Shown here one piece after another: positions 26,573 through 33,341 of a DNA stretch of 64,000 bases. Each line of letters begins with the position of its first letter. Position 1 is the first letter of the stretch. The notes under the pieces were generated by a model. It was not told where the DNA came from, did not search any database, and worked only from the letters and a program-made list of their open reading frames with translations. The translations under genes were made by a program, and so were the position numbers. Source of the DNA: VRUE01 sp963702175 (GTDB lineage Bacteria > Actinomycetota > Thermoleophilia > Solirubrobacterales > 70-9); the NCBI GenBank assembly GCA_963702175.1, contig OY969721.1:62001-126000 (forward strand). The letters are read 5' to 3'.

Positions 26573-26968
26573 ATGCTCGTTAGACGGCTTTCCGAAGCCC
26601 CGGTCGAGGAGTGGCACAGGCTCCGGCCTCATGTCCTGATGGACGCGGGCGAAATGGGCGCGCGCAACATGTCGGTGACTTGGCTGGAGGTGCCGGCCGG
26701 GGCTGAGCAGACGCTGCACTCCCACGAGGAGGCCGAGCAGGTCTACGTGGTCGTGCGCGGCGCTGGCACCATGTCGGTGGCCGGCGACACCGAGCGCGTC
26801 GAGGAGGGCGACCTGATCCTGGTCCCGCCCGCCACTGACCACGCAATCGCCAACGATGGCGACACCTCGTTGGCCTGCATCTCAATCCAGTCACCGCCTG
26901 TGGCGGCCTCAGAGCTCTACAGCGACCAATTGGCTGAGGTTGCTGGCTACGACGACGAGGATCTGTAA
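26573..26968 (+). CDS. Cupin-domain protein
   Basis: 131 aa single-domain cupin. Cupin motif 1 is seen as TLHSHEEAEQVYVVVRG (His, His, Glu-type metal ligands, about residues 45-61), and motif 2 as DLILVPPATDHAIAN (about 80-95). This suggests a small metal-binding beta-barrel used for sugar or small-molecule binding or isomerisation; the substrate is unknown. I chose ATG 26573, which keeps the start after the family C element. It stands alone between leuS and comEA. Confidence 0.85.
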   Translation: MLVRRLSEAPVEEWHRLRPHVLMDAGEMGARNMSVTWLEVPAGAEQTLHSHEEAEQVYVVVRGAGTMSVAGDTERVEEGDLILVPPATDHAIANDGDTSLACISIQSPPVAASELYSDQLAEVAGYDDEDL

Positions 26969-27024
26969 CCCAATAGTTTGATTTAGCGCGCCACGTGCGC
27001 GCTCTTGCCTGCCAGCGTGGGGGC

Positions 27025-27624
27025 ATGCCTGAGCTGAGCCGATCGCAGGTGGTCGTCTACGGGGCAGTCGCCGTCGCGCTGCTCTTGGTCGGGGCGCGGG
27101 CGATCCGGGCCGGCGAGAGTGGCGAGTCCTTCGCGATCGAGGCGAGCGGCGCGGCTGGGGCGAGCGAATCGGCCGGTCCCGGCGGCTTCACCATCTCCAG
27201 CTCCGGGGGCGACGTCGTCGTCGACGTCACCGGAGCGGTGCGGCGGCCGGGCGTCTACCGGATGCCCGCCGGGGCGAGGGTGGTCGACGCGATTGAGCGC
27301 GCCGGGGGCGCCACCGGCGACGCCGCGCTAGAGGGGATCAACCGGGCGGCGCGACTCGCCGACGGGCAGCAAGTCGTCGTCCCGGCGTCAGGTCCCGACG
27401 GAGCCGTCGTTACTGGTGTAGCGGGAGGCGAAGGGCCGATCAGCCTTGGCACCGCCACTGCTGAGCAGCTGGAAGAGATCGACGGGATCGGCCCCGTCAC
27501 CGCGGGCAAGATCGTCGAATACCGTGACCAGCACGGCGGGCTCGCTTCGGTCGATCAGCTCGACGAGGTGAGCGGCATCGGCCCGGCGACGATGGAGTCG
27601 CTGCGCGCCCGCCTACAGCCGTAG
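27025..27624 (+). CDS. comEA: Competence protein ComEA (SLBB plus helix-hairpin-helix DNA-binding protein)
   Basis: Membrane-anchored DNA receptor of the uptake machinery. About 199 aa: one N-terminal membrane segment (about residues 9-27), a Gly/Ser-rich linker, an SLBB domain (VVDVTGAVRRPGVYRMPAGARV) and two C-terminal HhH motifs (LEEIDGIGPVTAGKIVEYR, LDEVSGIGPATMESLRA). ATG 27025 follows GGGGG; a GTG at 26995 is an alternative that adds ten residues. comEC follows 10 nt downstream, the standard comEA-comEC pair. Confidence 0.93.
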   Translation: MPELSRSQVVVYGAVAVALLLVGARAIRAGESGESFAIEASGAAGASESAGPGGFTISSSGGDVVVDVTGAVRRPGVYRMPAGARVVDAIERAGGATGDAALEGINRAARLADGQQVVVPASGPDGAVVTGVAGGEGPISLGTATAEQLEEIDGIGPVTAGKIVEYRDQHGGLASVDQLDEVSGIGPATMESLRARLQP

Positions 27625-27634
27625 GTGCCCTGGG

Positions 27635-29500
27635 ATGGCCGGGCGAGGCACGCCGGCGCTCGTCACGCTCTCCGTCCTGGCGGCGGTCGGCCTGGCACTT
27701 GCTCATGCGGGTCAGCTCAAAGAGCGTGCCTCGACCGCCCTCGGTCGGGGGATGCCGGAGCGCGAGGCGGAGCTGGCGCGCGGTTTCGTCCTCGGCGAAG
27801 ACGAGCGGATAGACCCCGCGACCGAGGAAGACTTCCGCCGGGCGGGACTTACGCATTTGCTCGCGGTTTCGGGGCAGAATGTGGCGCTGCTCGCGCTGCT
27901 GGCGATGCCGCTCCTGGCCGCGCTCGGCATGCCCCTGCGCACCCGCCTGCTCTGGGTGCTCGGCCTGATCGCGCTCTACGTGCCCCTCGCCGGCGCCGGG
28001 CCGTCGATCCAGCGAGCCGGGGTGATGGGCGCGCTATCGGTGTTGGCGACTCTGGCGGGGCGTCGGTCGTCGCGTCTCTACGCACTCGCGGTTGCCGCGA
28101 CCGTCACGCTGGCGATCGACCCCGGTATCGGCTCCGACGTCGGCTGGCAGCTCAGCTTTGCGGCCGTGCTCGGGATCCTTGCCCTGGCTCAGCCCCTGCG
28201 GAGGTGGATCGCTGCGCGAAGCGGCGCGCGAGGCCCGCTCGGCCGGATGCTCGCCGAGGGCGCTGCGATGACGGTCGCCGCGACCCTTGCCACTGCGCCA
28301 CTGATCGCCTTCCACTTCGGTGAGCTCTCGACCACGACGCTAGTCGCCAACCTGCTCGCATTGCCCGCGGTCGCGCCGGCGATGTGGCTGGGAATGCTGG
28401 CCGCCGCGTTGGGCCAGCTCCATGGCTTCCCGCTTGACCCGTTGAATCAGCTGAACGCGCTGCTGCTCGCCTACATCGCCCAGATCGCCAGCTGGTGTGG
28501 GCAACCGAGCTGGGCGATGCTGGAGGTGCGACTTGGGCTCGGCGGGCTGGTCGGGTCCTATCTCGGGATGGCCCTCGCCACGGTCACGGTCCCCTGGCTC
28601 GCCCGCCGCCGTCGGGTTTCCTCGCTGAGGCAAAGCCCGCCAGCCCGGCGGGCCCGATCATCCGCGGCCCTCCCGGTGTTCCTCGCCGCTGCGGTGGCGC
28701 TCGGCGCGCTCGCCCTGGTTGTTGCTCCGGGATGGGGAGGAGGGGAGACCACTGCGCCGCCGAGTGGCCTGCGCGTCTCCTTTCTCGACGTCGGTCAGGG
28801 GGATGCGGTCCTACTTCAGCCTGCCAACGCGGCACCCATCCTCGTCGATGGCGGCCCGCCGGGCGCGAGGTTGGTCGAGCAGCTCGCGGCCGCTGGGGTG
28901 GAACGCCTCGGCGCCGTCGTCGTTACCCACGACCAGTCCGATCACGCGGGTGGGATCGAAGAGCTGCTCGGGCGGGTGCCGGTGGAGCGGTTCGTCTACG
29001 CGGCGGCCGGACGGGAGCTGCGCACGGCCGCAGCGGCTGCAGGCGCGGCCTCTTTGCGGCTTGCGGCGGGGGACGAGCTCCGCACCGGCCGGCTGCACCT
29101 GGAGACGATCTGGCCGCCGCGTGAACTGCTCGGCGAACGAGGCGCCGGCGCCGATCCCAACCAACGATCCCTAGTCCTCCTCGCACGCTGGCGCGACTTC
29201 ACGGCGCTGCTCGCGGCGGATGCCGAGGCCGAGACTGCGCCGCTTGACCCCGGGCCCGTCGACGTGCTGAAGGTTGCCCACCACGGCAGCGAGGACGCCG
29301 GTCTCGATGCGCTCCTCGGACGCATGGTTCCGGCGCTGGCCGTGATCTCGGTGGGAGAGGAGAACACGTACGGACATCCGGCTCCCACCACGCTGGCGAC
29401 GCTGGCCGCGCACGGTGTCCGTACTTTGCGGACCGACCGCAACGGCGCCGTCGTCCTCGACGTCGGCCGTGGCGGGATCGAGGTCAGTACCGAGGACTGA
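27635..29500 (+). CDS. comEC: ComEC/Rec2-like DNA uptake channel
   Basis: Polytopic protein thought to carry single-stranded DNA across the membrane. 621 aa: the competence domain (THLLAVSGQNVALL motif, about 8-10 membrane segments, residues about 70-380) and a C-terminal metallo-beta-lactamase-like domain with the DxxSDHxGG-type motif as THDQSDHAGGIEELL, plus VLKVAHHGSEDAG. The N-terminal DUF4131/OB region is largely missing, with only about 60 residues before the competence domain, so this is a short form. It forms a unit with comEA. Confidence 0.93.
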   Translation: MAGRGTPALVTLSVLAAVGLALAHAGQLKERASTALGRGMPEREAELARGFVLGEDERIDPATEEDFRRAGLTHLLAVSGQNVALLALLAMPLLAALGMPLRTRLLWVLGLIALYVPLAGAGPSIQRAGVMGALSVLATLAGRRSSRLYALAVAATVTLAIDPGIGSDVGWQLSFAAVLGILALAQPLRRWIAARSGARGPLGRMLAEGAAMTVAATLATAPLIAFHFGELSTTTLVANLLALPAVAPAMWLGMLAAALGQLHGFPLDPLNQLNALLLAYIAQIASWCGQPSWAMLEVRLGLGGLVGSYLGMALATVTVPWLARRRRVSSLRQSPPARRARSSAALPVFLAAAVALGALALVVAPGWGGGETTAPPSGLRVSFLDVGQGDAVLLQPANAAPILVDGGPPGARLVEQLAAAGVERLGAVVVTHDQSDHAGGIEELLGRVPVERFVYAAAGRELRTAAAAAGAASLRLAAGDELRTGRLHLETIWPPRELLGERGAGADPNQRSLVLLARWRDFTALLAADAEAETAPLDPGPVDVLKVAHHGSEDAGLDALLGRMVPALAVISVGEENTYGHPAPTTLATLAAHGVRTLRTDRNGAVVLDVGRGGIEVSTED

Positions 29501-29585
29501 CCTCGTTTGTCAGCCCTCGACGAATTACCCACCCACTATTGGGTTTTTCCCACGGAGAGCCTTGTCGGCGCCCGGCTTGTGGTCG

Positions 29586-30350
29586 ATGGTCGTACAGGTG
29601 TTCATGCTGGGGGACAAGCTGCTGGACAGGCTGCGGAGCGCGACCTTCGCGATGCTCGGACTGGTCACTGCGGTCGGCCTGGTCCTCGTTGCACTCGTCC
29701 TCCAGCAGGGTTGGCCCAGCGTCTTCGGGGGGCCTCTCCCTGGCTTTCCCAACAAGCCCCCTGCTGACGAGATCGCTTCGGCGGTCCCTGGAAGCCCTGG
29801 TGGCGGCGCGGCCCCGACTCCCCAGTCCGGGGTCGGTGTCGCGGCGCCGCGGGCCGGGTCGGTATCGGGCGGCAGCGGCTTCAATGGCTCCAGGGGCCAG
29901 CAGGGCTCGCGCGAGGTGGCTGCCTCGGCTCCGGTCACATCGAGCCCGGGTCCTGCACCGAGCGAAACCGCCCCTGAGTCCCCGACTGCGCCGCCAGTGG
30001 TCGACACCTCGCCCGCGCCCACTCCACCGACGGCGGTGGCTCCCCCGACGCCTCCGGCAGCAAGCACCGAGGAGAGCGAAGGTAACGGCAACAAGGCTGC
30101 CCCCGGGGCCGAGAGTAAGAAGACCCGGGGTAAGGACAAGGTGGCCGCGAACGGCAAGGGATCGTCATCCAAGTCCAAGCCGTCCGGTGCGAAGTCTTCC
30201 CAGCCGCCGGTCGACAAGGCAAGCGCTGAGTCGGCTCCGAGCAAGCCGGTGCCTCCCGTGTATGAGCCGAGTAAGAACGAGACCGAGACTCTGCCCGTGG
30301 AGGAAAAGGGAGAGTCCGGATCCGGGCACGGGTACGGCAAGGACAAGTAG
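29586..30350 (+). CDS. Membrane-anchored low-complexity Pro/Ser/Ala-rich protein
   Basis: About 254 aa. A short N-terminus (GDKLLDRLRSATFAMLG) leads into one membrane segment (about residues 20-42). The rest is low complexity: Gly/Pro/Ser/Ala-rich, then a Lys/Ser-rich part, ending in an acidic and Gly/Lys tail. I do not recognise it. The layout fits a single-pass protein with a long extracytoplasmic disordered or wall-spanning region. Reading frames further upstream (to 29415) run into comEC and are unlikely. The 85-bp gap after comEC shows no clear promoter. Confidence 0.65.
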   Translation: MVVQVFMLGDKLLDRLRSATFAMLGLVTAVGLVLVALVLQQGWPSVFGGPLPGFPNKPPADEIASAVPGSPGGGAAPTPQSGVGVAAPRAGSVSGGSGFNGSRGQQGSREVAASAPVTSSPGPAPSETAPESPTAPPVVDTSPAPTPPTAVAPPTPPAASTEESEGNGNKAAPGAESKKTRGKDKVAANGKGSSSKSKPSGAKSSQPPVDKASAESAPSKPVPPVYEPSKNETETLPVEEKGESGSGHGYGKDK

Positions 30351-30379
30351 CGCCGCGCGGCTTGGCCCGCGCCTGTGTC

Positions 30380-30385
30380 TAGACT
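30380..30385 (+). promoter_or_regulatory. Candidate -10 hexamer TAGACT of holA
   Basis: TAGACT ends 7 nt before ATG 30393, the same hexamer and spacing type as valS. It supports choosing ATG 30393 over 30375. Confidence 0.5.
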
Positions 30386-30392
30386 CGCCCGC

Positions 30393-30950
30393 ATGGCCGA
30401 GGGCCTCCACTCGCTCTACCTGATCGCCGGCACCGATGAAGCCAAGATCGACGCGACGAGGGCGCGATTGCGCGCCAGGGCTGAAGGCGACGGCGGAGTC
30501 GCCGCCCTCGCGGTCTTCGAGCCCAGCGAGGGGAAGGGTGCGCCTGATCACGAGGCTGTGCTGGCGGCGATCCCGGCGATGTCGCTGACCGAGTCGCGCC
30601 GCTACCTGCTCGTCGACGGGGTCGAGCGCTGGCGCGACCGCCAGCTCGACCCGATCGCGAGCGCGTTGGGCGAGCTTCCTCCCGACTTGACCCTGGTCCT
30701 GATCTCGCGGGCCAAAGCGCCGCCGAAGCTCCTGCGCGCGGTCAAGGGCGAGAAGGGCGAAGTCCACGAGTTCGAGGCGCCGAAAGCGCGGGATATGCCG
30801 CGCGTTCTGGTCGCTGACGCCCAGCGGCTCGGATTCCGCCTCGAGCCCGCGGCGGCCCGCGTCATGGTCGAGCGGATGGGGACGAGCTCACTGCGGCTCC
30901 GCAACGAGCTCGAGCGCCTCGCGCTCTGGGCCGGAGAGGGGGAGAGGTGA
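30393..30950 (+). CDS. holA: DNA polymerase III subunit delta, N-terminal part (gene split by frameshift)
   Basis: Delta opens the sliding clamp within the clamp-loader complex. This ORF (185 aa) carries the N-terminal AAA+-like domains: LYLIAGTDEAKIDATRARLR at the start, ESRRYLLVDGVERWR in the middle, and the RLRNELERLALWAG motif typical of delta near the end. It then stops with TGA at 30948-30950. The remaining delta sequence continues in another frame from 30947. Adding one G to the G5 run at 30938-30942 would join both into one protein with GEGGEVTAEDLDAM across the junction. It is either a real mutation, an assembly error, programmed slippage, or two coupled ORFs. Confidence 0.85.
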   Translation: MAEGLHSLYLIAGTDEAKIDATRARLRARAEGDGGVAALAVFEPSEGKGAPDHEAVLAAIPAMSLTESRRYLLVDGVERWRDRQLDPIASALGELPPDLTLVLISRAKAPPKLLRAVKGEKGEVHEFEAPKARDMPRVLVADAQRLGFRLEPAAARVMVERMGTSSLRLRNELERLALWAGEGER

Positions 30951-31363
30951 CGGCGGAGGATCTCGACGCGATGATCTCCGACACCTCCGAGTCGGCCGTC
31001 TGGTCGCTCTCCGACGCCCTCCTTGAACGCGACCCTGCCAGGGGACTGCGGATAGGAGAGCGCCTGATCACCCAGGGGGAGAACGTCACCGGGTTGATCT
31101 ACGGCCTCGCCTCGCGTTTGCGCAAGGCCTGCGCCGCGGCCGCCCAATTGGAGGAGGGGGTTCCGCCAAAGCAGGTCGAGTCCTCGCTTGGCATGCACCC
31201 CTACGCCGCCAAGCAGCTCGTCTCCCGCTTGCGTGAGACCGACCTCGGTCAGCTGCAAGAGGCGACGATCGCGCTCGCCGAGCTTGAGGTCTGGTGCCGA
31301 GGCGGCGCCGACTATGGCGACGAGCTGGCGCTTACGCTCGCCCTGCGGCAGATGGCCGTCTAA
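30947..31363 (+). CDS. holA: DNA polymerase III subunit delta, C-terminal part
   Basis: 138 aa from a GTG that overlaps the TGA of the first holA ORF as GTGA. It contains the end of domain II (VTAEDLDAMISDTSESAVWSL) and the helical C-terminal collar domain (LGMHPYAAKQLVSRLRETD, followed by an Ala/Leu-rich helix). Since a GTGA overlap exists, the collar domain could be translated separately by re-initiation and associate with the N-terminal part, but no known delta works as two chains. The gene is essential, which argues against a simple dead pseudogene. Confidence 0.85.
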   Translation: MTAEDLDAMISDTSESAVWSLSDALLERDPARGLRIGERLITQGENVTGLIYGLASRLRKACAAAAQLEEGVPPKQVESSLGMHPYAAKQLVSRLRETDLGQLQEATIALAELEVWCRGGADYGDELALTLALRQMAV

Positions 31364-31367
31364 CGCA

Positions 31368-31459
31368 GGCCGCGAAAACCAAGCAGGTCAAGGACGAGCG
31401 AGGGAGTGTGCTCTGCACATGACCGAACGAGGACGCCGAGATGCGCTGGTTTGCAGCGG
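31368..31459 (-). repeat. Element family C, copy 2 (3' of rpsT)
   Basis: On the minus strand it starts one nt after the rpsT stop with CCGCTGCAAACCAGCGCAT, has the hairpin TGTGC-AGA-GCACA, and ends CTGCTTGGTTTTC, like copy 1 behind leuS. It fills the convergent gap between holA and rpsT. Confidence 0.75.
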
Positions 31460-31460
31460 C

Positions 31461-31721
31461 CTACGCCTGAGCTGCAATCCGAGCCGCTCTTGACTTCTTG
31501 CGGGCGGCGGTGTTCTTATGCAGCGCGCCCTTCTGGACTGCCTTGTCGATCCGCGAGACGAGCGAGCGCTGCTCGGCGGCGATCGTGTCGGCATCGCCTG
31601 ACTCGACCGCGGCTTCGAGGCGACGGAAGTAGGTCTTGATCGTGCTCGTGAGCAGCCGGTTCTCGGTCCGCTCGCGCTCGCTGCGTAGGATCCGCTTCTT
31701 CTGTGAGGCTATGTTGGCCAT
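31461..31721 (-). CDS. rpsT: 30S ribosomal protein S20
   Basis: Primary 16S rRNA-binding protein. 86 aa, normal length, with the family N-terminus ANIASQKKRILRSERERT and C-terminal HKNTAARKKSRAA. TATAGT lies 14 nt upstream of the ATG on the minus strand, which gives a very short 5' leader. murJ diverges on the other side of the 36-bp gap. rpsT next to murJ and holA is a familiar arrangement. Confidence 0.96.
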   Translation of the reverse strand: MANIASQKKRILRSERERTENRLLTSTIKTYFRRLEAAVESGDADTIAAEQRSLVSRIDKAVQKGALHKNTAARKKSRAARIAAQA

Positions 31722-31735
31722 GTTTCGGGCGGCCG

Positions 31736-31741
31736 ACTATA
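31736..31741 (-). promoter_or_regulatory. Candidate -10 hexamer TATAGT of rpsT
   Basis: On the minus strand TATAGT ends 14 nt before the rpsT ATG, predicting a 5' leader of about 7 nt. The same AT-rich patch (TATAGC on the plus strand) could serve murJ. Confidence 0.4.
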
Positions 31742-31757
31742 GCGAGTGAGATAGGGC

Positions 31758-33341
31758 TTGGAGACCGCCGAGACGCGTGAAGAGAGCCGCCCGGCGGGCC
31801 GGATCGCCCGCTCGACGGCGTTCTTCTCTATTGCTACGGCCGCCTCGCGGGTGGCCGGGCTGGGTCGCGAGATCGTCGCCGCGAGCTACTACGGGATCAG
31901 TGGCCCGATGTCGGCATTCACGATCGCCTTCCAGGTCCCCAACCTGATCCGCAGCCTCTTCGCCGACGCCGCCCTGCAGCCCGCCTTCATCCCGGTCTTC
32001 ACCGAGCACCTGGAGCGCAAGCAGTACCGGGAGGCCTTCCGGCTCGCTTCGACGCTGTTGTTGCTCGTCACCATCGTCCTCGCTGCGATCACGGCTCTCT
32101 TCGTGCTCGCGGCGCCGCTGCTCGTACCGCTCTTCGCTCCCGGCTTCGAGGGGACGATCCTCGACCTCACCGTCGCCCTCTCCCAGCTCCTCTTCCCGAT
32201 CCTGATCCTGCTCGGGGCGAGCGGGGTCGTGGTCGGCATCCTCAACAGCTACGACCGATTTGGCGCCTTCGCCATCGCCCCCCTGTTCTGGAACCTGACG
32301 ATCATCGCCGGGCTGGTCCTGCTGGAGCCGATGTTCGAGGGGCAGGACCGGATCTACGCCTACGCGATCGGCGTCCTCGCCGGCACCCTGGTCCAGCTGC
32401 TGATCGTCGTCGCCGACCTGCGCAACACGCCGTTCCGGTTCACCTGGAGTTTTGACTGGCGCAACCGCGATCTGCGCCGCGTCCTGCTCCTGATGCTGCC
32501 GGTGACGATCAGCCTCGGGTTGATCAACTTCAACCTCTTGATCAACAGCCTCTTCGGCAGCCTGGTCAGCGATCAGGCTCCCGCCGCGATCGACAAGGCG
32601 TTCCGGATCTACCAGCTGCCGCAGGGGATCTTCGCGGTCGCGATCGCCACCGTCCTCTTCCCGACCCTGGCCCGCTTCGCCTCGCGCGGGGAGCACGAGA
32701 GCCTGCGGGCGACGATGGCCAATGGGATGCGGCAGATCCTCTTCGTGCTGGTCCCTGCAGCGGCGGCGGTCCTGGTCCTCTCCGAACCGATGATCCGCCT
32801 CGTCTACCAGCGCGGCGAGTTCAGCCCGGAGCAGACGACTCTGGTCGCGACGGCGCTCTTCTGGTTCGCCTTCTCGCTGCCGACTAACGGCCTCTTCCTG
32901 CTCCTCACCCGCACCTTCTTCAGCCTCCAGCGACCCTGGGTGCCGACCACGATCGCCGCCGCCAACCTGGCGGTGACGGCGCTCGCGGCGCTGGGCCTCT
33001 ACCACCTCGGCGTGGGCGGGATCGTCGCCGCCACGGCAATCGCCACCGGCGCCAGCGTCGTCGCCCAGTGCGTAGTCCTGCGCCGCCTCCTCGGCGGCCT
33101 CGAGCTGCGCCGGCTCGCCGACGTCGGCATCCGCATCCTGCTGGCCTCGGCGGCCCTCGCGGCCGTTTCCTTCGGCGTCTGGGACCTGCTCGACGGCGCG
33201 CTGGGCCGCGGCCTCCTCGCACAGATCGCGTCCCTGGGGACCGCTCTCGGGCTGGGTGGCCTCGTCTATCTCGCCGCGGCGAAGCTGCTGCGAATCCCCG
33301 AGCTTGACCAGATCATGCGCCTCCTGCCCGGCAGGCGCTGA
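31758..33341 (+). CDS. murJ: Lipid II flippase MurJ
   Basis: MOP-superfamily flippase of the peptidoglycan precursor. 527 aa with 13-14 membrane segments. It has the conserved start STAFFSIATAASRVAGLGREI, the MurJ signature AFTIAFQVPNLIRSLFADAALQPAFIPVF (as separate motifs within residues 50-80) and LVYQRGEFSPEQT near residue 350. The TTG at 31758 is the only in-frame start that leaves the first helix intact. The stop overlaps the ATG of the following membrane protein (ATGC after TG), so the two are probably coupled. Confidence 0.95.
   Translation: METAETREESRPAGRIARSTAFFSIATAASRVAGLGREIVAASYYGISGPMSAFTIAFQVPNLIRSLFADAALQPAFIPVFTEHLERKQYREAFRLASTLLLLVTIVLAAITALFVLAAPLLVPLFAPGFEGTILDLTVALSQLLFPILILLGASGVVVGILNSYDRFGAFAIAPLFWNLTIIAGLVLLEPMFEGQDRIYAYAIGVLAGTLVQLLIVVADLRNTPFRFTWSFDWRNRDLRRVLLLMLPVTISLGLINFNLLINSLFGSLVSDQAPAAIDKAFRIYQLPQGIFAVAIATVLFPTLARFASRGEHESLRATMANGMRQILFVLVPAAAAVLVLSEPMIRLVYQRGEFSPEQTTLVATALFWFAFSLPTNGLFLLLTRTFFSLQRPWVPTTIAAANLAVTALAALGLYHLGVGGIVAATAIATGASVVAQCVVLRRLLGGLELRRLADVGIRILLASAALAAVSFGVWDLLDGALGRGLLAQIASLGTALGLGGLVYLAAAKLLRIPELDQIMRLLPGRR

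Noticed and set aside
29415..29585. N-terminal extension of the low-complexity membrane protein to 29415
   Set aside because: It lies within the comEC coding end in another frame and has no hydrophobic or conserved sequence; ATG 29586 places the membrane segment normally.
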